64,000 nucleotides of DNA, from NCBI RefSeq assembly GCF_021462225.1, contig NC_061804.1, positions 41,665,975 to 41,729,974 on the forward strand, given 5' to 3'. Both the position numbers and the translations under genes were made by a program. Shown here piece after piece: positions 1 through 11,400 of this stretch. The number at the start of each line of letters is the position of its first letter. Position 1 is the first letter of the stretch. The stretch comes from Girardinichthys multiradiatus. Taxonomy: Eukaryota > Chordata > Actinopteri > Cyprinodontiformes > Goodeidae. The notes under the pieces were generated by a model, which did not search any database, had not been told where the DNA came from, and saw only the letters and a list, made by a program, of their open reading frames with translations.

Positions 1-580
1 CAGACCCAAATTTTGGTCCAACATTATTCATAACCCCAGGCGGATTTAAGTTTAAATTCATCTTCATGTTTCTTCTGAATGGAAGTGATATGAACTTGTT
101 GGAGTGGCCCAGTCAGAGTCTAGACTTAAATCTAATAGGGAATCTGTAGAAGGAGCTAAAGACTAGGGTGATGGCAAGGAGACCTTCATACCTGCAAAGA
201 CTTCGAACTCATCATCAAAGACACACTATACTGCCATAAGTATTGGGCCACACCACCAACTCAATGAAATCTGGTGTTCCAATCACTTCCATGGCTGCAG
301 GTATATAGAGTTTGGTGTAGAGAGACATGACTGGGTTGCACAGTCCTGACCAAAACTTAATGGAACACCTTTGAGAGAAATTAGAGTGAAGGCTGTAATT
401 CTGGTTCTCTCATCTAACTTTGAACACCTAAACCTTGCACAATGTTTACAGAACAGTTAAAGCTGCTATTACTGACAACGGTGGATCTATCAACATATTG
501 GACCTTAAGAATAGGATGCCATCAAAGTTTGTTTACATGTAAAAGTAGACAGACACATACTTTTGGCAATATAGTGTAAA
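1..580 (+). mobile_element. Tc1-like transposon remnants (two pieces)
   Basis: Positions about 95-180 resemble the C-terminal transposase segment (WPSQSLDLNL). Positions about 190-580 resemble an internally deleted element of a second family, with its usual subterminal text (TTCCATGGCTGCAGGTATA), transposase end (PDQNLMEHL) and terminal ACTTTTGGCAATATAGTGT. There is no open frame. Downstream of the host gene. Confidence 0.7.
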
Positions 581-2309
581 TCACGAGGAAACCTGTAAAA
601 AGCTGCTCAATTAGGAGGTGGCTTTGATCCCTGGTATACAAATAAAAGATTTCCATTGACTGAGTAGGATTTAAATAATTTTTAACAATTACGTTTTCAA
701 TAAAAATAAAATCTTTTTTTAAATTTATACTTCTTTTACACATTTCCTATCAGAAAACATTTCCCACCCTTAGTTGCATGAAAATGACTTTAAACTTGAA
801 AATCTCAGTGGCAGTATTCATTTCAGGCTTAACATGAAGCCAAGGCTGTAGTTTTACAGGTTCTGTCCTGCCGTCATAGATTGGCTCCACAAAGTTGCTA
901 AAATCCAACGAACCAGAGGGGCTATGGTTGAGACACCTGAGCCTAAACATATATTTACCAACGCTCAGCATTGCACCGTGACTGTTTTCACGCAGCTTGG
1001 TCACATTGCTAGTTGAGGTTATGGGCCATTGGACTTGCATTTCACATGGACAGGTTGAGCTTTTCTTTCTCCTGCTAATGGAAACGTACAGATTACCACA
1101 AATGCATTTAGATCATGAAGACATTTAGCATTATGTTCAGGGTAACTAATGCTGCATGTAGTGCAATCTGTGATTCTTCAGGATTTTGTTTAAAGATTCA
1201 GAGAGAATATATGTGCTGAAATTTTAATTATTTCAATCTGTCAAGGTGAAATAATGGTCATAGTGGAAAGCGTGGGTGTTTGGATGAAACCAGTGAGTTA
1301 TTGAGGAGTAAACTCCCTCAGACCTGATATGATGAAAGAATCCATCAAGCCCATGTTTAGATTGGACCTCAGGTTTGACTTGTTTAGAAGCACAGTTTTA
1401 GACCATAACCAGAAGAATAAGATCTAAGATGTTGGCAGCAGAAATGGTCAGGCTCAGCCTCAGAGGCAAGGTAGGAGCTGGAGGTGCTGAGGTGGTTCCG
1501 CTATCTGATCGAGATTTGCTGGGAAGACTGGGGGACATTTGCAATTGTAAGCCTAGCAGTATTCATACTCCTGGTAGATTAAGAAGTTATTCTTATTTAG
1601 GTGTTGGTTTTCCTCCAGGGCCTGATACCTCTGCAACCCAACCAGAGACAGCAGAAAACAACTCAAAAAGGGATGGTTTTTTCTGACCTCCTTATAAAAC
1701 TCTTCTACTGAATAAACATCAGTAAAGGAAACAGAATGTATAAACGTCTTAGTAAAAACCATAAATCTGGGCAATTCCTGAACACCTTTATTTAATATCG
1801 TACTTTAGACTCCTCCAGTTTGAAATGAGTTTTTCACATTCAAGTACACAGTGCCTTACTGTAACAGCTCATCTGAGAAGGTAGAGGCTTTAGATAAGGC
1901 AAGAGGGGCAAAACCTGCAAGCAATATAGAAGTTAAACTGTTACAGAGTACACCTGGATTTAAAATTTGTATTGGATTTATACTGTATTCCATCCTTTAT
2001 GCTGACCCAGAAGGCCTTGTATTACAGTAATGGATGGATGTACTATACATCTACCTCTAGCCTAAAAAAAATAGACCCACACACTATTTGAAGAAAAACA
2101 AAGTAGAAAGAAAAACCTTCCCTTACTATATTAAATCCAAAAACAAATATGACAGAAAACTAAATGTCCTAAAACAAAACCTGCTCCATAGTGCTGAAAA
2201 TCCTTTCTGGAGTCGACGGTATCAGTAAACAATGTCTGACCTCCAGGAACTAAATTTAAGGCTCATCAACAAGTTGGTTTTCCCACAAAGCAGCGGCAAC
2301 ATTTTTCAT
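581..2309. other. Intergenic sequence, nothing recognised
   Basis: AT-rich sequence downstream of arhgap32. Short open frames on both strands show no family signature. A minus-strand AATAAA at 1792-1787 could be a distal polyadenylation signal of arhgap32. Confidence 0.5.
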
Positions 2310-2932
2310 CATGTTGTATGAGAAGACATTTTTTCAGCTTTATTCAATTAGTCCAGTACTTGAAAGTACCATAAAAAAAGAAAACACCCTTTTACACTCC
2401 AGAAGCTACAGTTTTCATTCACTTTCCCATCTTTATCTCATATGTGCAAGAACTGTGCCAAGTCTTTGGTCCCTCTTCCAACAAAAACACGTACAAGTAC
2501 TGAAAGATTCCAATAAAAGTCACTGAAAACAGTTTATAGTAATGTTACCAAAAAAATGGCACAGTAACAGAGAGTAAGACATTTATAACCACTGCAACAA
2601 CCCAAGTCCCTCCGATGTAGCTCCAAGTCAAATCTTCCACTCGTCAAAGCTGACATGGACACACAGAACCGACTTGTGTTGGTGCCAGGAGGGTGTGATG
2701 ACCTCATTTTACCCTCCTTCTTAGGTTGTGCTGTAACATCTAGACAGAACACAACAATAGATCTACGTAGAACTGATCTGTGGGAGACAGATTGCATGCA
2801 TTTTTAAAATGCAAACCTTACTTCCAGTTAATTCTCATGCCCAGCCCCACACCTAAAAAAACTCAACAAATACAACTAAAAATCCCTTTTTACTGGTGAT
2901 TTCATTTGTAGACATATATTTATATATCTATA

Positions 2933-2963
<31 letters not shown>

Positions 2964-3262
2964 TTAGTATATATTTAACATTTTTGGAATTCCTGCTAGA
3001 AGTACCATACGTCTGTCTTATATACATTTATAATTGGCTACAGTCTCAATCAATCACAATAATGTGACCTCATGGATAATAATTTCAGGTACACTCTGTA
3101 AAAAGACTTGCAGTATTCTTTACAATTCATTAAAAATACAGAAAAGCAAAAATATTTGGGTTTAGCAGTCCGCTGTCCTGCAGAGGCTGCTCACCCATAC
3201 CTCAACAGTTTTTTCTTCTACACAGTTAGAGAGACTTATATGCTCCTTCCCACCCAAATGCT
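2310..3262 (-). other. Putative arhgap32 3' untranslated region
   Basis: Sequence after the stop codon is AT-rich and non-coding. It contains a (TA)n run at about 2936-2963. A minus-strand AATAAA at 2344-2339 is followed by a GT-rich stretch, so transcript cleavage near 2310-2320 is plausible. Another AATAAA at 1792-1787 is an alternative further end. No transcript evidence is available here. Confidence 0.45.
2936..2963. repeat. (TA)n microsatellite in the 3' UTR
   Basis: About 28 bases of uninterrupted TA dinucleotides inside a wider A/T tract in the transcribed 3' region. Confidence 0.85.
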
Positions 3263-5479
3263 TTACTCTGTGCGAATTTTTGTCTCTGGCCTTTGCAGGG
3301 CCAGGTCAGTCTGGATGAAGGCTCCCTGGCCCAGTGCTGTGGAGTAGGCCCTGCTGCTGGGGTTTACTGAGAAACCCGGGGCCGGGTATAAGCTGGAGCC
3401 TGCTTGATTTTGGACAGTGGCCTGAGGCTGAGGTACCGGGTGGTAATCATCCAAGTTGTCATAGTGAGACTGCACAGGTTTGGTGCTGGGTTTCTGATAG
3501 GTGTAGTCCCTGTCCAAGTCTTGTTTGTTCTGGTTGAAGTGCGGTTCTTCTCGGACGCTGTGGGATCGCTCTGGTTTAGAACGTGCATGTTGTTCCCGAG
3601 GAGGCGGCTCGTCTGTACTGTGGTAGCCACTAGGGGATTTCGGTTTATTGCGGTGGTGATCAGAATCAGGGCACTCGTATCGTGGTTGGAAGGTCTTCTT
3701 GTTTGGATACTCCTGCCAGTGTTTGGACCTGCTGCTGTCTCCACTGAGCTTGTCCTCTCCACTCTCGTATTTGAGCTCATGTCGGCTACTCTCTTGCTGG
3801 TGAGAAACATTGTGGGTCAGAGAGGCAGAAAGGGAGTGAGAAGATTGGCATTTCTTGGAAACACTTTGCTTAGAAAGAACATCTGACTTGTCACCCACTC
3901 CGCTTCCATGGACCTGCTTGTCGGTCTCCATGTACACAAGCACATCAGGATCAGACACCATGTGTCTGGGAAGGTAGCGTCCATCTTTGCTCTCCACAGG
4001 TACCAGAACAGATTTACCTGGGTCAGACTTACTCCGCAGGTGCATGGTTTCGTAGCCTGATATATCTGCTGGTGTGAAAAGGCCAACATTGTCATACTGT
4101 GAGAGGACAGGGCCTCTCAACTTAAGTCTGGCTCTGCTCTCCCTGCGGATTGAGTGCATGTGAAGCCTTTCTGCCTCCTCTGGGTCCCAAGGCAGAAAAA
4201 CGGCAGCTTCCTTGCTCCCATGACCAGGGGGCATGTCTCTGCTGACAAAGCTATGCTCCTTCCCAGGTGGAAGAACGTGGCGGGAGAGGTAGTGGTACCC
4301 AGCTGCTTTCCCGCCTGGTCGCCCTGCAGCAGCTCCAGCATCCCGACTTCCGTAAGAGTGGTAGTGTCTTACTCGAATTGTGCCATACGGGTCTATGTCA
4401 TAGAAAGGTGATTCCAATGGACCCGAACCAGAGTATGGGCTGTAGCGGTACTGGACTCGGCCATTCTCAAAGTAAGGCTGCAGCTGGGTGACGTGGTAGT
4501 CAGTCTGGGAGGACTGCTGAGGAGGCTGCTGGTAGGATTTGCACTGATAAATGGGTCGATGGTAGAAAAACATGTCATCTTCTGGTGGAACTTCAGTCCT
4601 TTGAATGGGCACAGACCGAATGGTGGAAGGAACATGGAACGAGTGCACTCTGCGGATGGTTGGATAGCCATGGGTTCTATCATGGCTATAACCCTGATGC
4701 TCTGGCCCTGGAGACACATGCATACTTCGGGGGGTTCCTCTCAACTTCATGGAGTGGTGGTACGACCTGGGACCTAAAGTGCTGTATCTGTTGTCTGCTC
4801 GGGTGCTGTAAGTAATCTGAGGTTCAGACTTGGACACGTAGGAATGTGGAGTGACGCTTTCTGGTCGGTAATGGTGAGGAATGGACTGTGGCCCCAGAGG
4901 AACCGACCTCTGGTGGTAATATGATGCTCCGGGAGCTTCAATGAGGACTGGCTCCCCTTTAACATGATAAATGTAGGCAGGCTGGTGTGACGATGATTTA
5001 TGAGGAGAAAGAGGATGATGGGGAAGGACTTCTGCTGGGTGGCTAGCTGAAGGGCCTTCTTTGAAGATCTGACAGGAAGCTTCACTTTGACTGAGAGCTG
5101 CTGTGGCCAGTTTGCTCTCCAAGGTGCGGACTGGGGGAACAGGAGGTGTGGGTCCATATGAGTCATTATGTTTGGCTGACTCTTTACAGGGCTGTACGGG
5201 TTTGATGGCTTCCCAAGGCTTCTCAACAGGTTCAGCTGAGGTGGGTGCTATTCTGGCACTGGCTTTAGACAGATGGGCCTGTGGATGGATTTGTGTCTGG
5301 GAAACTGAGTGAGGCTGTGGTGGAAGACGAGGCTGTGTTTGAACTTGATTCTGCAGCAGAGTTTGTGGCCGGTTCTGGGGAAGAGAGACTGGCTGCTTAA
5401 TGGGTTTCTGAACTGTTGGAGGAGGTTGCTCTGATAGTTTTGGAAGGACTGGATGCGATCCAGACTCATCAGGTTTGAT
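3263..5479 (-). CDS. arhgap32: arhgap32 last coding exon, C-terminal tail
   Basis: 738 codons plus TAA, entered in phase 0 after TTTAATCCTCAG. It opens [20 protein letters not shown]. Later come [83 protein letters not shown] and the terminal TALGQGAF. The tail is rich in His, Tyr, Ser and Pro. The PxxP and YDNL-type motifs are the kind bound by Fyn-family kinases and adaptor SH3/SH2 domains. It is shorter than the mammalian final exon but keeps its order of motifs. Confidence 0.94.
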   Translation of the reverse strand: MKPDESGSHPVLPKLSEQPPPTVQKPIKQPVSLPQNRPQTLLQNQVQTQPRLPPQPHSVSQTQIHPQAHLSKASARIAPTSAEPVEKPWEAIKPVQPCKESAKHNDSYGPTPPVPPVRTLESKLATAALSQSEASCQIFKEGPSASHPAEVLPHHPLSPHKSSSHQPAYIYHVKGEPVLIEAPGASYYHQRSVPLGPQSIPHHYRPESVTPHSYVSKSEPQITYSTRADNRYSTLGPRSYHHSMKLRGTPRSMHVSPGPEHQGYSHDRTHGYPTIRRVHSFHVPSTIRSVPIQRTEVPPEDDMFFYHRPIYQCKSYQQPPQQSSQTDYHVTQLQPYFENGRVQYRYSPYSGSGPLESPFYDIDPYGTIRVRHYHSYGSRDAGAAAGRPGGKAAGYHYLSRHVLPPGKEHSFVSRDMPPGHGSKEAAVFLPWDPEEAERLHMHSIRRESRARLKLRGPVLSQYDNVGLFTPADISGYETMHLRSKSDPGKSVLVPVESKDGRYLPRHMVSDPDVLVYMETDKQVHGSGVGDKSDVLSKQSVSKKCQSSHSLSASLTHNVSHQQESSRHELKYESGEDKLSGDSSRSKHWQEYPNKKTFQPRYECPDSDHHRNKPKSPSGYHSTDEPPPREQHARSKPERSHSVREEPHFNQNKQDLDRDYTYQKPSTKPVQSHYDNLDDYHPVPQPQATVQNQAGSSLYPAPGFSVNPSSRAYSTALGQGAFIQTDLALQRPETKIRTE

Positions 5480-8400
5480 CTGAGGATTAAAAGAACACAG
5501 AAAGAAAGTTTGGATTTGTTCTAGTTGGCAACAGATTCACCAGTCAAACACAAGTCTGATCCACATACTGTACTACGCAGTGTTACAATGCCTTGTAAAA
5601 ATATTCATACCCCTTGAACATTTAAAAATGATATATAATGTCAAGTTACAACCACACACTCAAATGTATTTTCTTCTGTATTATAGACCCACACAAATTA
5701 GTGCATCTTGTGAAGTGGACAGAAAATGATGCATGGTTCCCAAAATTGTTTGCAATTAAAAATCTGACGTGTGCATTTGTATGCAGCCCCTTTTACTCTG
5801 ATAGCCTAAATGAAAACCACTACAACCAACTGCTTTTAGAAGTCCTCGTATTAGTGAACAGAGTCCAGCTGTATGTAACCGAATCTCAGTATAAAGCAGT
5901 TGTTCCGTTTCTGGCCTCAGAGGTTTGTTAGAGAACATTAGAGAACAAGCACCATGAAGACAAAGGAACACAGCGGGTCAGATCAGGGAGAACATTCTAG
6001 AGAAGATGAAATTAGGTTCTAAAACAATATCCCAAGCTTTGAACATCCTAAAAAGAACCATTCAATCCATCACCCACAAACAGTAAGAGTATGACACAAC
6101 AGGAAAGACAGGGCTGTGGATTTAAACTGACAAGCTGCAAGGACAGCATTACTTCATGAATTAGTAAAACGGCCTACGGTAACTCGGTAGGAGCTGCAGA
6201 AACCAAGAGATCAGGAGGAATTATCTGTTGACACCTGAGCTGCACTCCTGAAATCTGATCTTTATGGAGGAGTTGCAAGAAGAAAGACATTGTTGGAATA
6301 AAGTCAATAAGAAGCCCCAAGCCATGTAGGAAAAACAGCAAAACAGAGGAGTTCAGTGCTTTTGTCAAATAAGCCCAAAACTGTATATCATCCTGAAAAC
6401 ATCACCACCACACTTGGTAGTGGTAGCTTGATGCTATGCGGATGCCCTTCTTAAGAAGTAAGAGGAAAGCTGATCAGTGCTGATGAGCAGATAGATGAAG
6501 CTAACTAGAGGGTAATCCTGCACAAAAACCCGTCAGAGGCTGCAAATGCACTTGAAGACTGGGGTGAAGATTAAGGTTCCACCAGGATAATGACCCTAAA
6601 CATACAGCCAGAGGTATAACAGAGTAGTTTAGATCATTCATATGCTAGAATGGCACCGGTCAAAGTCCCGAGTTAAAGCTAATGGAGAATGTGGCCCAAA
6701 ACATGCTGATCACAGATATTCTCCATGTGATTTGATTGAACTTCACCCAAGCTGTAATTGCAGAGAAAGGTGATTCTGCAAAGTATAAACTCAGAAAGCA
6801 TGCCACACCATTCAGATTTTCATTTGTAGAAACACATTGATAACATGAATGCTCTGCTGAGAAAACTGGCTTCTAGATGATACTCTAGATGCTTCCCACC
6901 TGTATGGACCCTGATGTAGACAAGAAAGAGAAGAAAGACCACAAAAAACCAAGACCACACTATTTAAGGGTTTTCTTCTTACTTGCTGTTTTTACAAACA
7001 CATTTACAGCTGCACTTTGAGCCAAATGCTGACCGTATATCCAGGTTGAGCCAGTTAAGTCTAATCTGAACTCTGAACACACAAGGCATAGATGTTCACC
7101 AGCTTTCAAACAATCTGACATGAAATTCAACGTTAACTTTTTTGGGTCCACATGACATCAGAGATGGGGAGTTCCTACAATGCAACTACATTTTTTTGAC
7201 AAACTGAAGAGTCTAGCTCTGTCTGCAATATACATACTGTAGTATAGGATCATGACAGAATCACCCAAAACTCAATCTACATGTGGAACTAACATTTACC
7301 TCAGAAACAGATTGCTGTAAAATTCTATCATCTTTGCTGCCGGCTCTTGGGGTCGTGGCTGGAGTGGCACCGGATGAGCTGCTGTGACCAGGGGTCTGTC
7401 TTGAGACCGGCTGTTGTCTTTCAGGACTTTTCCTAGTTGGAGAGGTCAGGCTGGTTGAACTGGGAAGTTGGGCACATTTATAAAGTGGAGTGTTTGGTGG
7501 GGTGGAGTCTGTCTCTGGCTGAGTTCTAGACAGGGCTGTGGAGGAACCGAAACACTCTGATGGCTTAGTAGTGGGGATGGTGAACTCTGAAGGCTGCAGG
7601 TTGGTTGATGGGCTGGAAGTGGTTCGATCAAATGAGCTGGTGAAAACAGTAGTGTTGTTTGGTGGTGGGGGACTACTTGTTCCCTCTCCTTCTTCAGATG
7701 CAGTCTGGAACTGTGGAGCTAGTGGAGGTGATATTTCTTGAAAGTTTGAGACCTCCTGTGGTTGAATAGAGGACACTAGCGTGGGAGGCCCAGAGGAGCA
7801 GGACTGAGACTGAACAGATACCTGCAGGGCGGACTCAGCCAGAGCTAGGGCCAACATGCGGGCAGCATTTTTAGGGGGTGGAGGGGGAGGAGGGGCAGAA
7901 GTAGGAGCTGTAGAGCTGAGGGAACGAGGGGTGAGGTCCTTTGAAGAGTCTGGAATTTGGGCTCCTACCAGGAACACAAAAACAAAAGGGATGTGCAGCT
8001 GAATCATCAACAGAACAGTATGTGAAGATAAGAGCAAGGAGGCAGGTTTAAGGTGCTTCAAGACAAGGAGAGGAGAAAAGAGAGATTCATGGTAAATCAA
8101 TAAAAACTAAAATGATAAAAATTAGAAGCATGGCTTAAACTGCAGATCGGGAGGTCCTTCTCTGCTCCTTACCTGGATGCTCCTGGCTGCTGGCACATGG
8201 TTCCTGCTCCACAGCATCCTCGACTCCAAGATCTTTACCGTCCAAACTGTCAAAGGTTGCCAGCTTAGAGTGCAGCTCCCTTTGAAAAGCTTCACTGAGT
8301 GATGGCTCGGCCTCTCTAAGCAGCATGCTGCCCATTAGGGAAGGCGAATCCTTGGGCATTAAAGGAGGAGATAATGGCTGCTTAGAGACAGGCTGTCCAG

Positions 8401-11400
8401 CTCCATTCTTGTCAGACATCTCTGGAGAGAAAAGCTCTAAAGTTGCAATTGGTGTCAGACTGGTGGCCTTTCCACATTTAATAGGTGACACAGGCTGCAT
8501 GGGTTTATCAGTATAAGAGTAAGAAGTGGTCAGTTTCTTGCCTTCTGCCTTTTCTGCAGCAGCAGCCAGGCTGTGATCTACAGACAACAGCGGGGAGGTC
8601 ATGCTGCCTGGGAAAGGAGGAATAAGGAGGTCAGAGCTGTTGCTCTTGCCATGGAAACTGGTGGGGCTCCTCTTTAACGTGGAGCCTTCAGCACCAGTTG
8701 ATGAGTCATCTAAGGGAAAGGCATAGGTGGTGTCTGGGACGCTGCACTGGAAGGACATTGGGTCAAAGTCTAACGAGGCCATGCCGATGTCTGGTGGGCT
8801 GAGGTCCACATCTTCACCTGCTGAGCGGGGAGGTGAGATCAGAGCAGGCACACATATGGGCCCGTCGTCTCCGTCACTGTCTTCTGTGGCATCAAGGTTA
8901 TCGTACGAGTCGCAGTGCTGCCGGCTGTCCAGCAGCTCTCCGTTGAAGGATGCTGACAGAGCATCACTGCTTGAGCGAGGACGTCGAGGACGGTACACTT
9001 TGGACTCCCCTAAAGGAGGAAAAGAAATTAGCGTAAAATAAAATTTCTCTGTGCAAAAAAGCCTGAGTATTAAGTTGTAGGTAGTACAAGCAGCCTCGGT
9101 GAGTCAAAGTGCACTGGGTGACAAATAATTACCTTCAACATTGTGCAGTGAACTCAGTGACTCTTCACTTTTAGCTGACCTTAATGTCGCTGTGTCCCCT
9201 CGGCCTCCTGAAACATGATGTAATGTGAATAAATGTACTGTTCTTTGTTCATACAGACTGTGTCTTCTGTGTATGGACTCACCAGGGAGAGCCATAGCCT
9301 TTAACTCACTGGGCTCACTGGGGTTGCGTTGCAGCTTACGTTTGGACATAGAAGACGATTTGCCAAGGTTGAAAAAAGAACGCCAACTACCCACAGGAGA
9401 TTTTCTGGATTTGATAGGGGGCCTCTTCCTGCAACAACATTGTGCAAGATGACCAAAGATTAGGATGGTGTGATTTCACATCAAATATCTCATACAGATG
9501 TTTAAAGATGATTTAATGAATCTATTCTGAGCCATGTTCAAAAAAGAAAGACGTAAAAAACCTGATTATAGAGAATGAAATGTGAAAGCTAATATCAAAC
9601 AGGATTTCAGCAGAGGGAGATCCAGCACAGGGTTTTATAGCTTCCTCCTAAACTATGTTTATTTCACATTAGGGACTGACATTAAGAGGAAGAGAAGGAC
9701 TGACATAACAAACCTCTCAGTGGGAAACTCGATGACAGTGTGAAACTTTCCCTGCAGGGCTGCTGGACCTTCGCCCACCTCAATGTACTTGCTGTCTTCA
9801 GTCACAGGAGAGTTGATCTGAGCCTGCGTCCTGGCCTGGGCCTCCTCCAAGCTCAGAAGTTTGGTGGAAGGTGATGAAACCAGGAGGGATTTAGGTCGAG
9901 ATAAGGAGTTGTGTCCTGGTGATGTAGTTATTAATGGACATTAATGGCAGTAATGTTTTTATGCAGCCCACAGTGTATGATCAATAGTCAGATGTTTGTG
10001 TGTACCTGTGCCCTCTCTTATCAGTGAGCTGAGTTTTGTGCTGAAGAGCACATCAACATGGTTGAGGATGAACTCCACCACTACAGACTGAATTCGTACT
10101 TCCATGAAGGCTGCTGTGCCACTGAAGCAGGCAGATTCAATCTGCTTTGACCTGAAACAATAAGTACAGAATGAGCCTGTTTCACTAAAGAACTATAGTG
10201 AAAGAAGCCTTGTCACACGTTGAAGCACATCCTCTCAAAAACAACCTTTTGGGTCTGCATATTGCTTGGTTGGATCCAGTTTACAATCCAACAGATATGA
10301 TAATGGACTGATGGCAACTCGAGGGGCCCTTTATTAAAAACATGTTGAAACAAAGAATAAGGCTGCAAGTTGTGATCTGTGTAAAGATTCTGACTGGTGA
10401 ATACTGCCCTGTAAGTCCAGGCAGCATATAAAAGACTTTAAAACAAGACAACCTAAACTGATCATTGAAGGAAATGCAAAGTGTCTACAGTTTAAAATAC
10501 AATCTGATCTATATTTATTTTGTACAGTTAATGAACCAAAATGAAAAGTTTTTTTCCGTAGAGCTTTGTGTACAACAACACAATGACCACCTACACAAAC
10601 ACGGAAAATGACTTTTTTACAAAGTCAGCAGATCCAAAAATAATTACTAAATTCTGTATTACAGGACAGAAATGATTACATTTCAAACTGCACTCCGAAT
10701 GAACAAGCAGCTAATTTAACCTGATGTAGTCTTAAGTGTGGTTATGACAGAGGACTGAGGAGCCCTGCAGCTGACAACTACTTACGTGTGAGTGAATGAG
10801 ACGTCATTTTGTCACATCAAATGTAATTATTTTTCATGTAAATAGAAATTCTATTCAATCTATTTATAATCTCAAGGCACTTTACAAAAAAGTGAATTCC
10901 ATCCAATCATGCTGGAAGATTCAGTCATTCACATACATTCCAATTTGATCCCAGTTATTAAACAATGCAGTCAAAAATCCAACTTTAAATATGACACTAA
11001 ATGCTTCCTGAATAGACGACATTATTACTAAACACTACTTATTGAACACTTAATTTACTAGAAAACTAAAGAATAAGTAAAAAAAATTTTATGCAGTAAT
11101 GCATTTACCACAACAAACACCACCCTAAAGAAGGTATTGAGCAGAACGACTCCTACCTTAGCAGGTTGGGTGCCCAGACGATGGCCAGGTTTTTTGTGTG
11201 CATGTTAGTGATGTAGCTGAATGCTGCCAGGTGGGAGAGATGTCTCATGAGGAACTCCAGGGTCCTAGAAATCCAAAAATATTGTTCAGAGAATAAACTG
11301 GTGATGTTTAAACTAATGATGATAACAGAGCCAATTCTCAACCACTGTATTACTAGGTCCCTAAATCCTTTGAAATCTATGGAATAACTTAAGATTTAGG

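Noticed and set aside
3404..4777. Several antisense or other-frame open stretches within the last arhgap32 exon
   Set aside because: They lie over a strongly supported coding exon, have no domains, and stay open because of the codon composition of the true frame.
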